A stretch of 63,795 nucleotides of DNA from Sporichthyaceae bacterium (GTDB lineage: Bacteria; Actinomycetota; Actinomycetes; Sporichthyales; Sporichthyaceae). The stretch spans positions 1-63,795 of the forward strand of contig DASXPS010000165.1 in assembly GCA_036493475.1 (NCBI GenBank). The letters run 5' to 3'. Under the pieces are notes generated by a model, which had not been told where the DNA came from, made no database searches, and saw only the letters and a list, made by a program, of their open reading frames with translations. Shown one piece after another: positions 17,595-26,406 of the stretch; positions within the stretch are counted from its first letter, which is position 1, and each line of letters begins with the position of its first letter. Both the position numbers and the translations under genes were made by a program.

Positions 17595-18111
17595 CGTGAC
17601 CGGCGACGACACTGTCGCCGTGGGTGCATTTTTCGCCGCCCTGACCGACGGGGACCGGACCTTCTTCTGGGACGACATCACCGACCCCGCGGTGGCCGCC
17701 CGGTGGGTGGGAGATCCTCGCCGCAACCCGATGTGCGCCGTCGACGACGACGGCATCGCCGCGTTCGCGGCCCTCGTGCCCATGACGAACTGGAGCGACC
17801 ACGTCGCCGAACTGGTGCTCGTCGTGGGTGGCTGGGCGCGGCGGCGCGGGCACGGTCGGGCCTTGGCGAGCGCCATGCTGCTCGGGGCATTGCGCGGGGG
17901 CTTTTCCAAGGTGACCGTCAACGTGGTCGCCGACCGGCCCGGTGCGATCGCCATGTTCCAGGGCCTCGGGTTCCAGGCCGAGGCGCTGCTGCGTGACCAC
18001 CTGCGCACCCCGGCGACCGGGGAGCTGCACGACCTGATCGTCCTGTCCCACCTGGCGGAGGAGACCTACGCAACCATGGTCACCGCAGGCCTCGATTCGG
18101 TGACCGAATGA
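17581..18111 (+). CDS. GNAT-family N-acetyltransferase
   Basis: 176 residues. The acetyl-CoA loop is RRRGHGRALASAML, preceded by the strand VAELVLVVGGWA. The C-terminal FQGLGFQAEALLRDH is typical of GNATs. The gene overlaps the PhaC-like gene by 14 nt, and its stop overlaps the next ATG (ATGA). The substrate is unknown. Protein-lysine acetylation of the neighbouring CoA ligase is a known theme in such operons, but this ligase lacks the target lysine. Confidence 0.75.
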   Translation: MPLRDVTGDDTVAVGAFFAALTDGDRTFFWDDITDPAVAARWVGDPRRNPMCAVDDDGIAAFAALVPMTNWSDHVAELVLVVGGWARRRGHGRALASAMLLGALRGGFSKVTVNVVADRPGAIAMFQGLGFQAEALLRDHLRTPATGELHDLIVLSHLAEETYATMVTAGLDSVTE

Positions 18112-19061
18112 CCGCCGTGGCCACCGAGGAACGGGTCGCCTTCGGGCGGGAGCAGATCTTGGTCCGCGAGGTGGGCGAAGGCCCGCCGGTCCTGCTGATC
18201 AACGGCATCGGCGCCCACACCCGGATGTGGGGGTTGATGGAGCGAACACTCACCGGATTCCGCGTGATCTCCTTCGACGCGCCCGGGGCAGGGCAGTCGT
18301 CCACGCCGTGCGGGCTGACCTCGATCTCCCGCCTCGCGGTGCTGGCAACCAAGGTGCTGGACCATTTCGGGATCTCCCGGGCCGACGTGGTGGGCTACTC
18401 GATGGGCGGCATCGTTCTCCAGCAGCTGTGCGTTGATGCGCCCTCCCGGGTCCGACGCGCCGTCCTGGTGTCGACCACGCCCGGCGTCGGTGCGGTGTAC
18501 GGCAGGACGCGGGACGTGCTCAACGTCAGCACCCCGGTTCGCTTCCTGTCCGACCGGTTGTACCTGCGGACCGTCGGGTCGCTCCTGGGCGGTCGGGCCC
18601 GGACCGACCGGGATTGGGTCGCCGAACATCTCCCCGTGCGGCTGCTGCACAAGCCCGGCCTCCTGGGTTACAGCCAGCAAATCCTCTCGCTCGCCACCTG
18701 GTCCGGACTCGGGCTGCTCGAGCGGATCCACCACCCCGTGCTGGTCATGGTCGGGGACGACGATCCGCTCGCGCCGGTGGCCAACTCGATGCTGATGGCG
18801 CACCTGTTGCCGGACGCGCGCCTGTACGTGCTTCCCGGCGAGGGTCACCTGATGCCGCTCGATGAGAACAGTGCTACCCCCGGCCTCATCCGGGACTTCC
18901 TGGCTGCGCCCGACCACACGAGTGCCTCCGGGTGGGCCCGCGGGGAGGTGGTCAGCGCCGCGGATCTGGACTCGGCATTGGCCGGTAAACGGATGCAGAT
19001 TCAGCCGCTGCCCTGGGGAGCGATCAGCACGTTGGTTCGCCGGCGCCGGCTCGGCCGCTGA
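18108..19061 (+). CDS. Alpha/beta hydrolase, PHA depolymerase-like (PhaZ-like)
   Basis: 317 residues. The oxyanion region is LLINGIGAHTRMW, the nucleophile elbow GYSMGGIVLQQ with Ser, the acid is in MVGDDDPLAPV, and the His is in LPGEGHLMPLDE. The order and the INGIG...WG pattern resemble intracellular medium-chain-length PHA depolymerases. Its place after the PhaC-like gene supports mobilisation of stored polymer. A general esterase is the alternative. It is joined to its neighbours by ATGA and TGATG junctions. Confidence 0.7.
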   Translation: MTAVATEERVAFGREQILVREVGEGPPVLLINGIGAHTRMWGLMERTLTGFRVISFDAPGAGQSSTPCGLTSISRLAVLATKVLDHFGISRADVVGYSMGGIVLQQLCVDAPSRVRRAVLVSTTPGVGAVYGRTRDVLNVSTPVRFLSDRLYLRTVGSLLGGRARTDRDWVAEHLPVRLLHKPGLLGYSQQILSLATWSGLGLLERIHHPVLVMVGDDDPLAPVANSMLMAHLLPDARLYVLPGEGHLMPLDENSATPGLIRDFLAAPDHTSASGWARGEVVSAADLDSALAGKRMQIQPLPWGAISTLVRRRRLGR

Positions 19062-20794
19062 TGACCCCCTCGACCACGGCGCGCCGGGCCGCCCTGGAAG
19101 GCCGTCATGCGACCTGGGTGCCGCGCACCATCTCCGGCCACTTCGACCACGCCGCGGCGCAGTTCCCGGACCGGCCGTACCTGATGACCGCGGACCGCAT
19201 CTACAGCTACGCCGAAATCCGGGAGTGGTCGCGCACCATCGCCTCGGGGCTCATCGCCCGCGGCATCGCGCCCGGCGATCACGTCGCGATGGCCCTCGCG
19301 AACCTTCCGGAGTTCGTCGCCATCAAGCTGGCGATCTCCCGGGTCGGCGCCGTCGCCGTCCCGATCAACTACAACCTGCGGCGCAACGAACTCGCCTACA
19401 TCCTCGACCAGTCCAAGGCCCGCGCCCTGTTCGTCATGGACCAGTTGCGCGACATCGACTACCTGACCGAGCTTGACGCGATGGTGCCCGGTTGGGAAAG
19501 CGCCGCGGGCGGCGGCGTCCTGCCGGAACTCGCGCACGTGTTCGTGATCGCAACCGCCGGTGGCGAGCCGGCCCGCGGCACGGGAATCAAGGCCCTGACG
19601 CAGAGCCGGACCGCGGGCAGCGACGTCGTGCTGTCGGCTCGCGAAGCCGTCGGGGATCCGCACTTCCGATCGGACGTGATCTACACGTCGGGGACCACGG
19701 GGCGTCCGAAGGGCTCGATGTGCACGCACGACATGGTGGCGCGGATCGCCTACGCCTCGGCCTACACGCGGGCCTTCGACGACGGTCGGCGGATCATCTT
19801 CGCGCTGCCGCTGTACCACGTCTTCGGATACGTCGAGTGCATGATCGCGACGACGTTCGTCGGGGGCGCGATCATCCCGCACGTGGCTTTCGACGCTGAG
19901 CGGATGCTCGCCGAGACAGAGCGATTCCGGGCTACCGAGTGGGTCGGCGTGCCGCTGATGACGATGGCAATGCTCGACCTCCTGAAGAACCGGACGTTCG
20001 ACCTGTCGAGCCTGGTCGCGGTCTTCAACTCCGGTGGGCTGTCCCCGGCCTGGATCTGGGGGCAAATCCGCACCGCCTTCGGCGTCGACGAGATCTGCAC
20101 CGCGTACGGCATGACCGAAACCACTGCGTCGACCACCTGCGTCATGCCCGAGGATCCCGACGAGCGCTTGCAGAACAGCCACGGCCGGATGAAGCTCGGC
20201 GGCGTCGCCGGTGACCCGTCCCTCGGCGGAGCGCTGGCGGAGTACCGCGTGGTCGAGCCGGACACCGGGCAGGACGTGACCTCCGGGGAGCCGGGCGAGC
20301 TGATCTGTCGAGGTCCGGTCGTCACCCTCGGCTACTACAACAAACCGGAGGAGACCGCCGAGGCCTTCACGGCCGACGGTTGGTTCCGCACCGGTGACAT
20401 CGGCCGGATCGACGCCGACGGCTATCTCACACTGACCGGTCGGCTCAAGGAGTCCTACCGCTGCAACGGGGAGATGGTCATGCCGAAGGAGATCGAGGAT
20501 CTCCTCAACGAACACCCCCTGGTCGCCACGTCCTACGTGGTTGGCATCCCGCACGAGAAGATGGGCGAGGTCGGCTGCGTCTGTGTCGTCCCCGCGGGCC
20601 GCACCCGGGTGGACCCCGAGGAACTCATCGAGCTGTGCCGGGCCAACCTCGCCAGGTTCAAGGTGCCGCGCCACGTGGTGTTCGTGACCGCCGACGAGAT
20701 CCCGATGACTGCGACCGGCCGGCCGCAGAAGTTCAAGCTGATCGAGTTGGCGAAGACTCGGCTCGCAGAGCTCCCGCCGGACTCGGTGCGGTGA
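19061..20794 (+). CDS. Acyl-CoA synthetase with Arg in place of the catalytic Lys
   Basis: 577-residue ANL-superfamily enzyme. The P-loop-like A3 motif is YTSGTTGRPKGSM, A5 is AYGMTETTAS, A7 GWFRTGDIG and A8 RLKESYRCNGE. In the C-terminal A10 motif, homologues have TGKxQK, with the Lys needed for adenylation; here it is TATGRPQKFKL, with Arg554. It would activate a carboxylate to its CoA thioester, but the substitution may reduce or change the first half-reaction. It is last in the PHA-like operon. Its 3' end overlaps the convergent CoA-transferase gene by 62 bp. Confidence 0.85.
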   Translation: MTPSTTARRAALEGRHATWVPRTISGHFDHAAAQFPDRPYLMTADRIYSYAEIREWSRTIASGLIARGIAPGDHVAMALANLPEFVAIKLAISRVGAVAVPINYNLRRNELAYILDQSKARALFVMDQLRDIDYLTELDAMVPGWESAAGGGVLPELAHVFVIATAGGEPARGTGIKALTQSRTAGSDVVLSAREAVGDPHFRSDVIYTSGTTGRPKGSMCTHDMVARIAYASAYTRAFDDGRRIIFALPLYHVFGYVECMIATTFVGGAIIPHVAFDAERMLAETERFRATEWVGVPLMTMAMLDLLKNRTFDLSSLVAVFNSGGLSPAWIWGQIRTAFGVDEICTAYGMTETTASTTCVMPEDPDERLQNSHGRMKLGGVAGDPSLGGALAEYRVVEPDTGQDVTSGEPGELICRGPVVTLGYYNKPEETAEAFTADGWFRTGDIGRIDADGYLTLTGRLKESYRCNGEMVMPKEIEDLLNEHPLVATSYVVGIPHEKMGEVGCVCVVPAGRTRVDPEELIELCRANLARFKVPRHVVFVTADEIPMTATGRPQKFKLIELAKTRLAELPPDSVR

Positions 20795-21980
20795 TCAGGG
20801 CAATCTCGTCGGCCGAGTAGCCGGCTTCGGCGAGTACTTCCTCGGTGTGCTCCCCGACGGCGGGCGGCTGTCGCATCGGCGCAGTCCGTGCCACGTCCAT
20901 CGGCAGATGGAGTTGTTGGAGGCCGGGGATCCGGCCGGGTTCGGCGTCGACCACCAGCTGACGTTCGCCGGTCAGCGGGTCCGCCAGCGCCGCGGCAAGG
21001 TCGTGCACGGGGCTCGCCGGAACGCCCGCGGACCACAGCGCGTCCAGCCATTCCCGGCCGCCGCGAGCCTTCAGCCGGCTGCCGATCAGCTCGGCGAGTT
21101 CATCGCGGCGAGCAATGCGGTCAGCCAGGGAGTGGAACCGGGGATCGTCCGCCAAGTCCAACGCCCCGAGAACCTCGCACAGCGTTCGAAAAGTGCGGTC
21201 CGTGGAGGTGGCGATCATGATCGGGGAGTCGGCCGTATCCCAGACCTGGTAGGGCGCGGCGCTCGGGGCGGCCGAACCGAGCCGACCGGGGAATTGCCCA
21301 CTGCCGAGATAGCCCATGATCTGATGACTCATCAGAAACAAGCCACTGTCGACGAGGCTCGCTTCGAGGGACTGCGGCCCGCACGCCGGGTCGGCGCTGC
21401 GTCGGCGAAGCGCCGCTTGGATGGACAGCGCTGCCCACATCCCCGTCGTCATGTCGATGATGGAGGGAGCGGCACGGCAGGGACCGCCGTTGGGCTCCCC
21501 CGTGGCCTCCAGGATTCCGGTGTACGCCTGAATCAGCGCGTCGTAACCGGCCCGGCCGTACCCAATGGGGCCGGTGCCGAAGGCACTGACCGCACAGTGC
21601 ACAACGCTGGGATTGACGGCGGCCAGCGCGGCGAAATCCAGCCCCAGTCGGCCGGCGACCCCTGGCCGGAACGATTCGACGACCACATCTGCGCGCGAGG
21701 CCAGCCGCAGGACGGCGTCGCGGCCTTCCGGGCGGCGCGTGTCGACGGCAAGACTGCGCTTGTTGCGATTGAACGCCAGGAAGACCGTCGCCTCGTCGGG
21801 CTGCCCCGGACGGCCGGACCAGCGGGGCGGCAGACTCCGGGTCGCCTCACCCACCCCGGGGCGCTCGACCTTGATGACGTCGGCGCCCAGGTCGGCCAGG
21901 ATGAGGCAGGCGAGGGGGCCGGCGATGTTCTCGCTCATGTCCAATACGCGGACATCGGCGTACGTCTCCTCGAAACGCAT
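20733..21980 (-). CDS. Family III CoA transferase (CaiB/BaiF-like)
   Basis: 415 residues. The N terminus (VRVLDMSENIAGPLACLILA) and LGADVIKVERPGVGEATR are family hallmarks, as are FNRNKRSLAVD and VVESFRPGVAGRLGLDF. The catalytic Asp is in APSIIDMTTGMWA. It moves CoA between an acyl donor and a carboxylate intermediate. The ATG at 21980 has GGAGG 8 nt upstream. It is monocistronic on the minus strand behind an operator-like repeat, and divergent from the thiolase-tetR pair. Confidence 0.87.
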   Translation of the reverse strand: MRFEETYADVRVLDMSENIAGPLACLILADLGADVIKVERPGVGEATRSLPPRWSGRPGQPDEATVFLAFNRNKRSLAVDTRRPEGRDAVLRLASRADVVVESFRPGVAGRLGLDFAALAAVNPSVVHCAVSAFGTGPIGYGRAGYDALIQAYTGILEATGEPNGGPCRAAPSIIDMTTGMWAALSIQAALRRRSADPACGPQSLEASLVDSGLFLMSHQIMGYLGSGQFPGRLGSAAPSAAPYQVWDTADSPIMIATSTDRTFRTLCEVLGALDLADDPRFHSLADRIARRDELAELIGSRLKARGGREWLDALWSAGVPASPVHDLAAALADPLTGERQLVVDAEPGRIPGLQQLHLPMDVARTAPMRQPPAVGEHTEEVLAEAGYSADEIALITAPSPAGALRAESSPTRSA

Positions 21981-21990
21981 CGGGGGGCCT

Positions 21991-22010
21991 CCGAACGGAC
22001 GGTCGTTAGG
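21991..22010. promoter_or_regulatory. TetR-type operator-like site before the CoA transferase
   Basis: CCGAACGGACGGTCGTTAGG is a 20-bp imperfect palindrome (7 of 10 positions pair), 10 nt before the CoA-transferase ATG. It shares CGTTAGG with the site at 14826-14846. On the minus strand it overlaps a TAACGA hexamer that could be a -10 element. Confidence 0.5.
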
Positions 22011-22073
22011 TGGTGATGTCGCGATGGTGCCACACCACCACGTCTCGGGGAAGTCGCAGCCGGTCGGCCACGA

Positions 22074-22110
22074 TTGACACGTCCGCAACCTGCCAACTAA
22101 CGTTCGTTCG
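22074..22110 (+). promoter_or_regulatory. Promoter with operator-like site before thiolase-tetR
   Basis: TTGACA (22074-22079), 18 nt, TAACGT (22098-22103). The -10 is embedded in CTAACGTTCGTTCG (22097-22110), related to the CGTTCGTTAG motif of other sites in the window. This would make the thiolase and tetR genes self-regulated by the TetR protein (inference). Confidence 0.55.
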
Positions 22111-22143
22111 GTGGCGGTGGTTCTGCCGCGAAGGGGGTGCGGA

Positions 22144-23358
22144 GTGGCCGATACGTATCTCGCCGGTGCTGCCATGACCCGCTTTGGCAAAGCTGTCGGC
22201 ACGATCCCCGAGATGGCCGGCGCGGTCGTCCGGGACGCCCTGGCCGACGCGGGCGCGACGCCGGCGGAGGTGCAGCAGGTTTTCTTCGGCAACTCCGCCG
22301 CCGGCCTGCTGCAGGGTCAGGAGATGATCCGCGGGCAGGTCTACCTCGCCGAGACCGGGTTGCTCGGGGCCTCGATCGTCAACGTGGAAAACGCCTGCGC
22401 GGCCTCCTCGTCGGCGTTCGCGCTCGCCTGCGCTGCGGTCTCCTCCGGACAGGCTGACATTGCCCTGGCGGTCGGCGCCGAAAGGCTGATGGTTCCGGAC
22501 AAGGTGCGGGCCTTCGCGGCGTTGGTGTCGGCCACCGACCTGGAGCGGCGCCCGGAGATGCGCGAGCTGGTCTGGGACCTGGCGCTGGGCGGCAGCCCGG
22601 AGCCGGTGATGCCGTCGAGCTCGCCGCTGATGGTCCACTACGCGGAGAAGGCAGCCGCGTACCTGGAACGGGCCGGCGGCAGCGTCGAGGACCTGGCGCG
22701 CGTCGTGGTGAAGAGCCGTCAGGCCGGTTCACTGAACCCCAATGCCCAGTTCCGGACCCCGGCCACCGTGGACGAGGTCCTGGCCGGTCGACTCATCCAC
22801 CCGCCGCTGCACATGGCCATGTGCTCACCGCTTTCTGACGGTGCAGCAGCACTGGTGGTGATGAGCGAACGCGCCGCCCGCAGCCGCGGCCGGACCGGCC
22901 TACGGGTGCGCGCCACCTGCATCGCTTCCAACAATCCGCTGGCCGGGGTGACCCCGACGCAGGCCGCCTCCGCCGCCGCCTACCAGCGCGCGGGCCTTGG
23001 ACCGGACGACATCGACGTGGTCGAGGTACACGATGCGGCGGCCTCCGCCGAGCTGATGCTGGTGGAAGAACTCGGGCTCACCCCACCCGGAACCGCCATC
23101 AAGCTGCTTCGCGACGGCGAAATCTCCTTGGGTGGTCGGCTCCCGGTGAATACCGGTGGCGGCCTGCTCTCGCGCGGACACCCCATCGGCGCCACCGGCG
23201 CGGCACAGCTCGTGGAGCTCGCCGACCAGCTTCGCGGGCGCGCCGGAGCACGCCAGGTCCTAGGAGCGCGGATCGGATTGGCGCAGAATGGTGGCGGGGT
23301 TTTCTACGGTGACGAAGCAACTGTCACCGTCACTATCCTCGAAGCGAGCGCCGGTTGA
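22144..23358 (+). CDS. Thiolase (acetyl-CoA acetyltransferase / SCP2-type)
   Basis: 404 residues. The acyl-accepting Cys85 is in NVENACAASSSAF, the HD motif in VEVHDAAASAEL, and the active-site His in GGGLLSRGHPIGATG. All three are intact, so thiolytic cleavage of 3-ketoacyl-CoA is likely. The GTG at 22144 was chosen; an in-frame GTG at 22111 lies inside the operator region and is less likely. It is 14 nt upstream of the tetR gene and probably co-transcribed with it. Confidence 0.85.
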   Translation: MADTYLAGAAMTRFGKAVGTIPEMAGAVVRDALADAGATPAEVQQVFFGNSAAGLLQGQEMIRGQVYLAETGLLGASIVNVENACAASSSAFALACAAVSSGQADIALAVGAERLMVPDKVRAFAALVSATDLERRPEMRELVWDLALGGSPEPVMPSSSPLMVHYAEKAAAYLERAGGSVEDLARVVVKSRQAGSLNPNAQFRTPATVDEVLAGRLIHPPLHMAMCSPLSDGAAALVVMSERAARSRGRTGLRVRATCIASNNPLAGVTPTQAASAAAYQRAGLGPDDIDVVEVHDAAASAELMLVEELGLTPPGTAIKLLRDGEISLGGRLPVNTGGGLLSRGHPIGATGAAQLVELADQLRGRAGARQVLGARIGLAQNGGGVFYGDEATVTVTILEASAG

Positions 23359-23372
23359 CGAGAGGAGGACGT

Positions 23373-24020
23373 ATGGCGGCCATGGCAAACGGTTCGGCAG
23401 CCGGGGCGTCCAACCGGTCTGTGGTGCCCGAAGCGATCGTGCGGGAGTCGATCCGGCTCTTCGCGGAGCACAGCTACCCGGTCGTGGGCATGCGCGACCT
23501 GAGCAAAGCAGTCGGCCTGCAGCCGGGCAGCCTCTACGCGCACATCAGCAGCAAGGAAGACCTGCTGATGCTGATCGTGGAGGAGGGCATCACCAACTAC
23601 ATCGATGCCATCTCGGCGGCAATCGACACCGACGAGCCCGCGGACGTGCGCCTACGTGCGGCCATCCACGCGCACATGCGGGTACTCGCGGATACGCTCG
23701 AACAGACGAAAGTCACCTTCAACCAGTGGCGTTATCTCGGCCCCGAAAACCGTGAGCGAGTGGTCGGTCTGCGGCACCAGTACGAGGATCTCTTCTTCTC
23801 GGTCACTGCGCAGGGCATCAAGAACGGCGAGCTACGCCCCCTGCCACACCTCAAGGCCTCGCTGCTCTCCGTGATCGGTGGGCTCAACTTCGCCGCGGAA
23901 TGGTACTCGCCCGATAAGCCGGAGACGCCGGAATCCTTGGGCGACGCGATAGCAGACCTGCTGTTGGAGGGGATTGTCACGACCCGAAGGACGACACCTA
24001 CTCGTCGAGCCCGACGTTGA
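23373..24020 (+). CDS. TetR-family transcriptional regulator
   Basis: 215 residues. The N-terminal helix-turn-helix is MRDLSKAVGLQPGSLYAHIS followed by SKEDLLMLIVEEG. The remainder is the helical ligand-binding domain. The start is set by GAGGAGG 4 nt before the ATG. It is the only regulator found between 7 and 41 kb, so it is the best candidate to bind the repeated ACGAACG/CGTTCGT sites. Ligands of related regulators in catabolic clusters are often acyl-CoA intermediates. Its last 23 nt overlap the convergent enoyl-CoA hydratase gene. Confidence 0.88.
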   Translation: MAAMANGSAAGASNRSVVPEAIVRESIRLFAEHSYPVVGMRDLSKAVGLQPGSLYAHISSKEDLLMLIVEEGITNYIDAISAAIDTDEPADVRLRAAIHAHMRVLADTLEQTKVTFNQWRYLGPENRERVVGLRHQYEDLFFSVTAQGIKNGELRPLPHLKASLLSVIGGLNFAAEWYSPDKPETPESLGDAIADLLLEGIVTTRRTTPTRRARR

Positions 24021-24819
24021 ATCGTGGAGATCTCTTCTCGAGAAACGCCGTCACGGCCTCGAGCAGGTCGGGCTGCCGGTGCAGCGCGTCCGTGACCTGG
24101 TAGCTGGTGTTCATCGCGGTCGGGAAGTCCTGAGTCCAGGACGCCCGTAGCGCCTGCTTGGTGGCCTCCAGCGCGCGCCACGGCTTGTTGGCGATCTTTG
24201 CCGCGAGTTCCAACGCGGTGGGCACCAGGTCGTCGGGCTCGACGACGCGGGAGACCAAGCCCAGGGTGAGCGCCCGCTGCGCGTCGATGACCTCACCGGT
24301 CAGGGCCAGCTCGGCGGCGATGCCCGCGCCGACCACTTTCGGTAACAGCCAACTCCCACCGTTGCCGGGCGCGAGCCCCATGTTGATGTAGGTCTCCCCC
24401 AGCTTGGCCGCGGTCGAGGCAATGCGCAGGTCGCAGGCCAGCGCGAAATCCAGGCCGCCCGCCGTCGCGCCGCCGTTGATGGCGGCGAGGAACACCAGCC
24501 GGGAGGCGACGATGCGCTGGGTGAGCGGGAAGAGCGCGCGTGCGTTGAACGGCTCGCTGCGTATGGGTAGCTCGTTGATCAGGTAGTCGCGCATGGCGAC
24601 CAGGTCGGCCCCGGCGCAGAACTGCTTACCCGCTCCCGTGAGGACCACGACCCGCACCGACGGATCGGGCTCCCACGCGTCGAGCAGGCCGAACAGGTCA
24701 CGGACGAACTCGACGACCACGCCGTTGCCGCGATCCGGCCGGTTCAGCGTCACCAGGGCCACGCCCGGCGCGGGCCGCTGGTAGTAGAGCGTCTCGAGAT
24801 CAACGCGATCGTCCGCCAT
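23998..24819 (-). CDS. Enoyl-CoA hydratase/isomerase family protein (atypical active site)
   Basis: 273 residues, crotonase fold. The oxyanion-hole regions are GKQFCAGADLVAM and NGGATAGGLDFALACD. By eye, the first catalytic Glu of hydratases (GGGxE) is Asp here (AGGLD). The second position (PEIxxG) is Tyr (TYINMGLAPGNGG). So simple hydration may not be its reaction; isomerase or C-C hydrolase roles are open. It is the last gene of the six-gene minus-strand operon beginning with the acyl-CoA dehydrogenase. Confidence 0.8.
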   Translation of the reverse strand: MADDRVDLETLYYQRPAPGVALVTLNRPDRGNGVVVEFVRDLFGLLDAWEPDPSVRVVVLTGAGKQFCAGADLVAMRDYLINELPIRSEPFNARALFPLTQRIVASRLVFLAAINGGATAGGLDFALACDLRIASTAAKLGETYINMGLAPGNGGSWLLPKVVGAGIAAELALTGEVIDAQRALTLGLVSRVVEPDDLVPTALELAAKIANKPWRALEATKQALRASWTQDFPTAMNTSYQVTDALHRQPDLLEAVTAFLEKRSPRFNVGLDE

Positions 24820-24830
24820 CTGACCCACTC

Positions 24831-26402
24831 TCAGGCCCCCGCGCCACCGGCGATGGCGCGATCTGTGGCCCAGTATCGGGCGCGGACCTCGCGCCGCAGG
24901 ATCTTGCCGTAGGCGCTGGTGGGCAGATCGTCGACGAAGTCAACGTCCTTGGGCTTCTTGTAGCCCGCCAGGTACCCGGCGCAGTAGTCGATCAACTCGT
25001 TGGCCGTCGGCGCGGTGCCCCCCTCCGCCACCACGACGGCCCGCACCGCCTCGCCCCAGTATTCGTCGGGAACGCCGACCACGCAGACGCCGGCCACCGA
25101 TGGATGGGTGATCAGCACCTCCTCGACCTCGCGAGGGTAGACGTTGTTGCCGCCGGAAATGATCATGTCCTTGGTCCGGTCGAGCAGGAAGAGGTAGCCG
25201 CCGGCATCGAACTGCCCGACATCGCCGGTGTGCAACCAGCCGCCGCGCAGCGTCTCGGCAGAGGCCTCCGGGTTGTTCCAGTAACCGGTCATCACAATGT
25301 CCCCGCGCACCACGATTTCGCCGCTGACGCCGGGCGGGCATTCGTTGTCCTGCTCGTCGAAGATCTTCACCTCGACGTCGGTTCGGGTGAACCCCGCCGA
25401 GGCCAGCCGAGGGTCGTCGTTCTTCACCAATTCCACATGCTCTGAGCGCGGGAGCACGGTGGCGGTGATCGGGCACTCGCCCTGGCCGTAGATCTGCACG
25501 AAGACCGGGCCGAACGTTTCGACCGCTTTCTTCAGATGCTCGACGTAGATGGGGCCGCCGCCGTAGCAGACGGCCTGCCACGACGACAGGTCGTACTTGC
25601 CGGGTTCGAATTCCTCCAGGCATTTCACGATCTGCGTGGGCGCCATGAACGCGATGTGGGTGACCCCGAGGCGCTCGACGTCAGCGAAGGTGGCGTCCGG
25701 AGAGAAGCCGGTCGCGGTGCAGATCGCGTTGTTCGCACCGCGGGCCACGGCGGGTAGCGCCACGATGCCGCTGCCGTGTGAGAGCGGCGCGACGTGCAGC
25801 ATCACGTCCTCGTGGGTGATGTTGTAGCAGTCGGCCAGATAGTTCATCACGCACACCCGAACCACGCGGTGGGTCCAGGTCGCGCCCTTGGGCTTGCCGG
25901 TCGTGCCCGAGGTGTAAAAAAGCCAGCAGGGGTCGGTCTCGGTGACGTCGATCGGCGCGGACAGGGGATTCTGACTGCCGGTCAGCTCGGTGTAGCTCGC
26001 CAACGCCGCCGAGCAACCGACCCCGAAGCGGTGCTCGATGCCGGCGAACTCTGCCCAATGCTCGTCCAGCGGGCCCTCGAACTCGGCGCTGTGCACCAGC
26101 GCTCTGGCCCCGGAGTTCTGCACCAGGTACGCCATTTCCAGCGGGTGCAGGCGCGCGTTCATCGGCACCACCACCAACCCCGCCGCGAAGCACCCGAAAA
26201 TCACCTCGAGTATCTCGGGCCGGTTCGACATGACGAACGCGACGCGGTCGCCCTTGCGCAGCCCGCGGGCCAGTAGCTCCCCGCCGAGGGCGAGCGAACG
26301 GTCGGCGAATAGACGGTAGGTGGTGATCTCGTCGCCGAATTGCAGCGCCGGCCGGTCCGGGAACCGCACCGCCGACTTGGTCAGGAACGTCGCCGCGTTC
26401 AC
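24831..26402 (-). CDS. Acyl-CoA synthetase (FadD-like)
   Basis: 523 residues. A3 is LFYTSGTTGKPKGATW, A5 is QIYGQGECPITA (a G-Q-G-E variant of the usual YGxTE), A7 is GWLHTGDVG and A8 RTKDMIISGGNNVYPREVEE. The A10 motif YGKILRREVRARY keeps the catalytic Lys, unlike the other synthetase in this cluster. The GTG start lies 4 nt after the DUF35 stop. It probably activates a carboxylic acid released by ring opening, feeding the dehydrogenase, MaoC and aldolase/thiolase genes of the same operon. Confidence 0.88.
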   Translation of the reverse strand: MNAATFLTKSAVRFPDRPALQFGDEITTYRLFADRSLALGGELLARGLRKGDRVAFVMSNRPEILEVIFGCFAAGLVVVPMNARLHPLEMAYLVQNSGARALVHSAEFEGPLDEHWAEFAGIEHRFGVGCSAALASYTELTGSQNPLSAPIDVTETDPCWLFYTSGTTGKPKGATWTHRVVRVCVMNYLADCYNITHEDVMLHVAPLSHGSGIVALPAVARGANNAICTATGFSPDATFADVERLGVTHIAFMAPTQIVKCLEEFEPGKYDLSSWQAVCYGGGPIYVEHLKKAVETFGPVFVQIYGQGECPITATVLPRSEHVELVKNDDPRLASAGFTRTDVEVKIFDEQDNECPPGVSGEIVVRGDIVMTGYWNNPEASAETLRGGWLHTGDVGQFDAGGYLFLLDRTKDMIISGGNNVYPREVEEVLITHPSVAGVCVVGVPDEYWGEAVRAVVVAEGGTAPTANELIDYCAGYLAGYKKPKDVDFVDDLPTSAYGKILRREVRARYWATDRAIAGGAGA

Positions 26403-26406
26403 GTCG

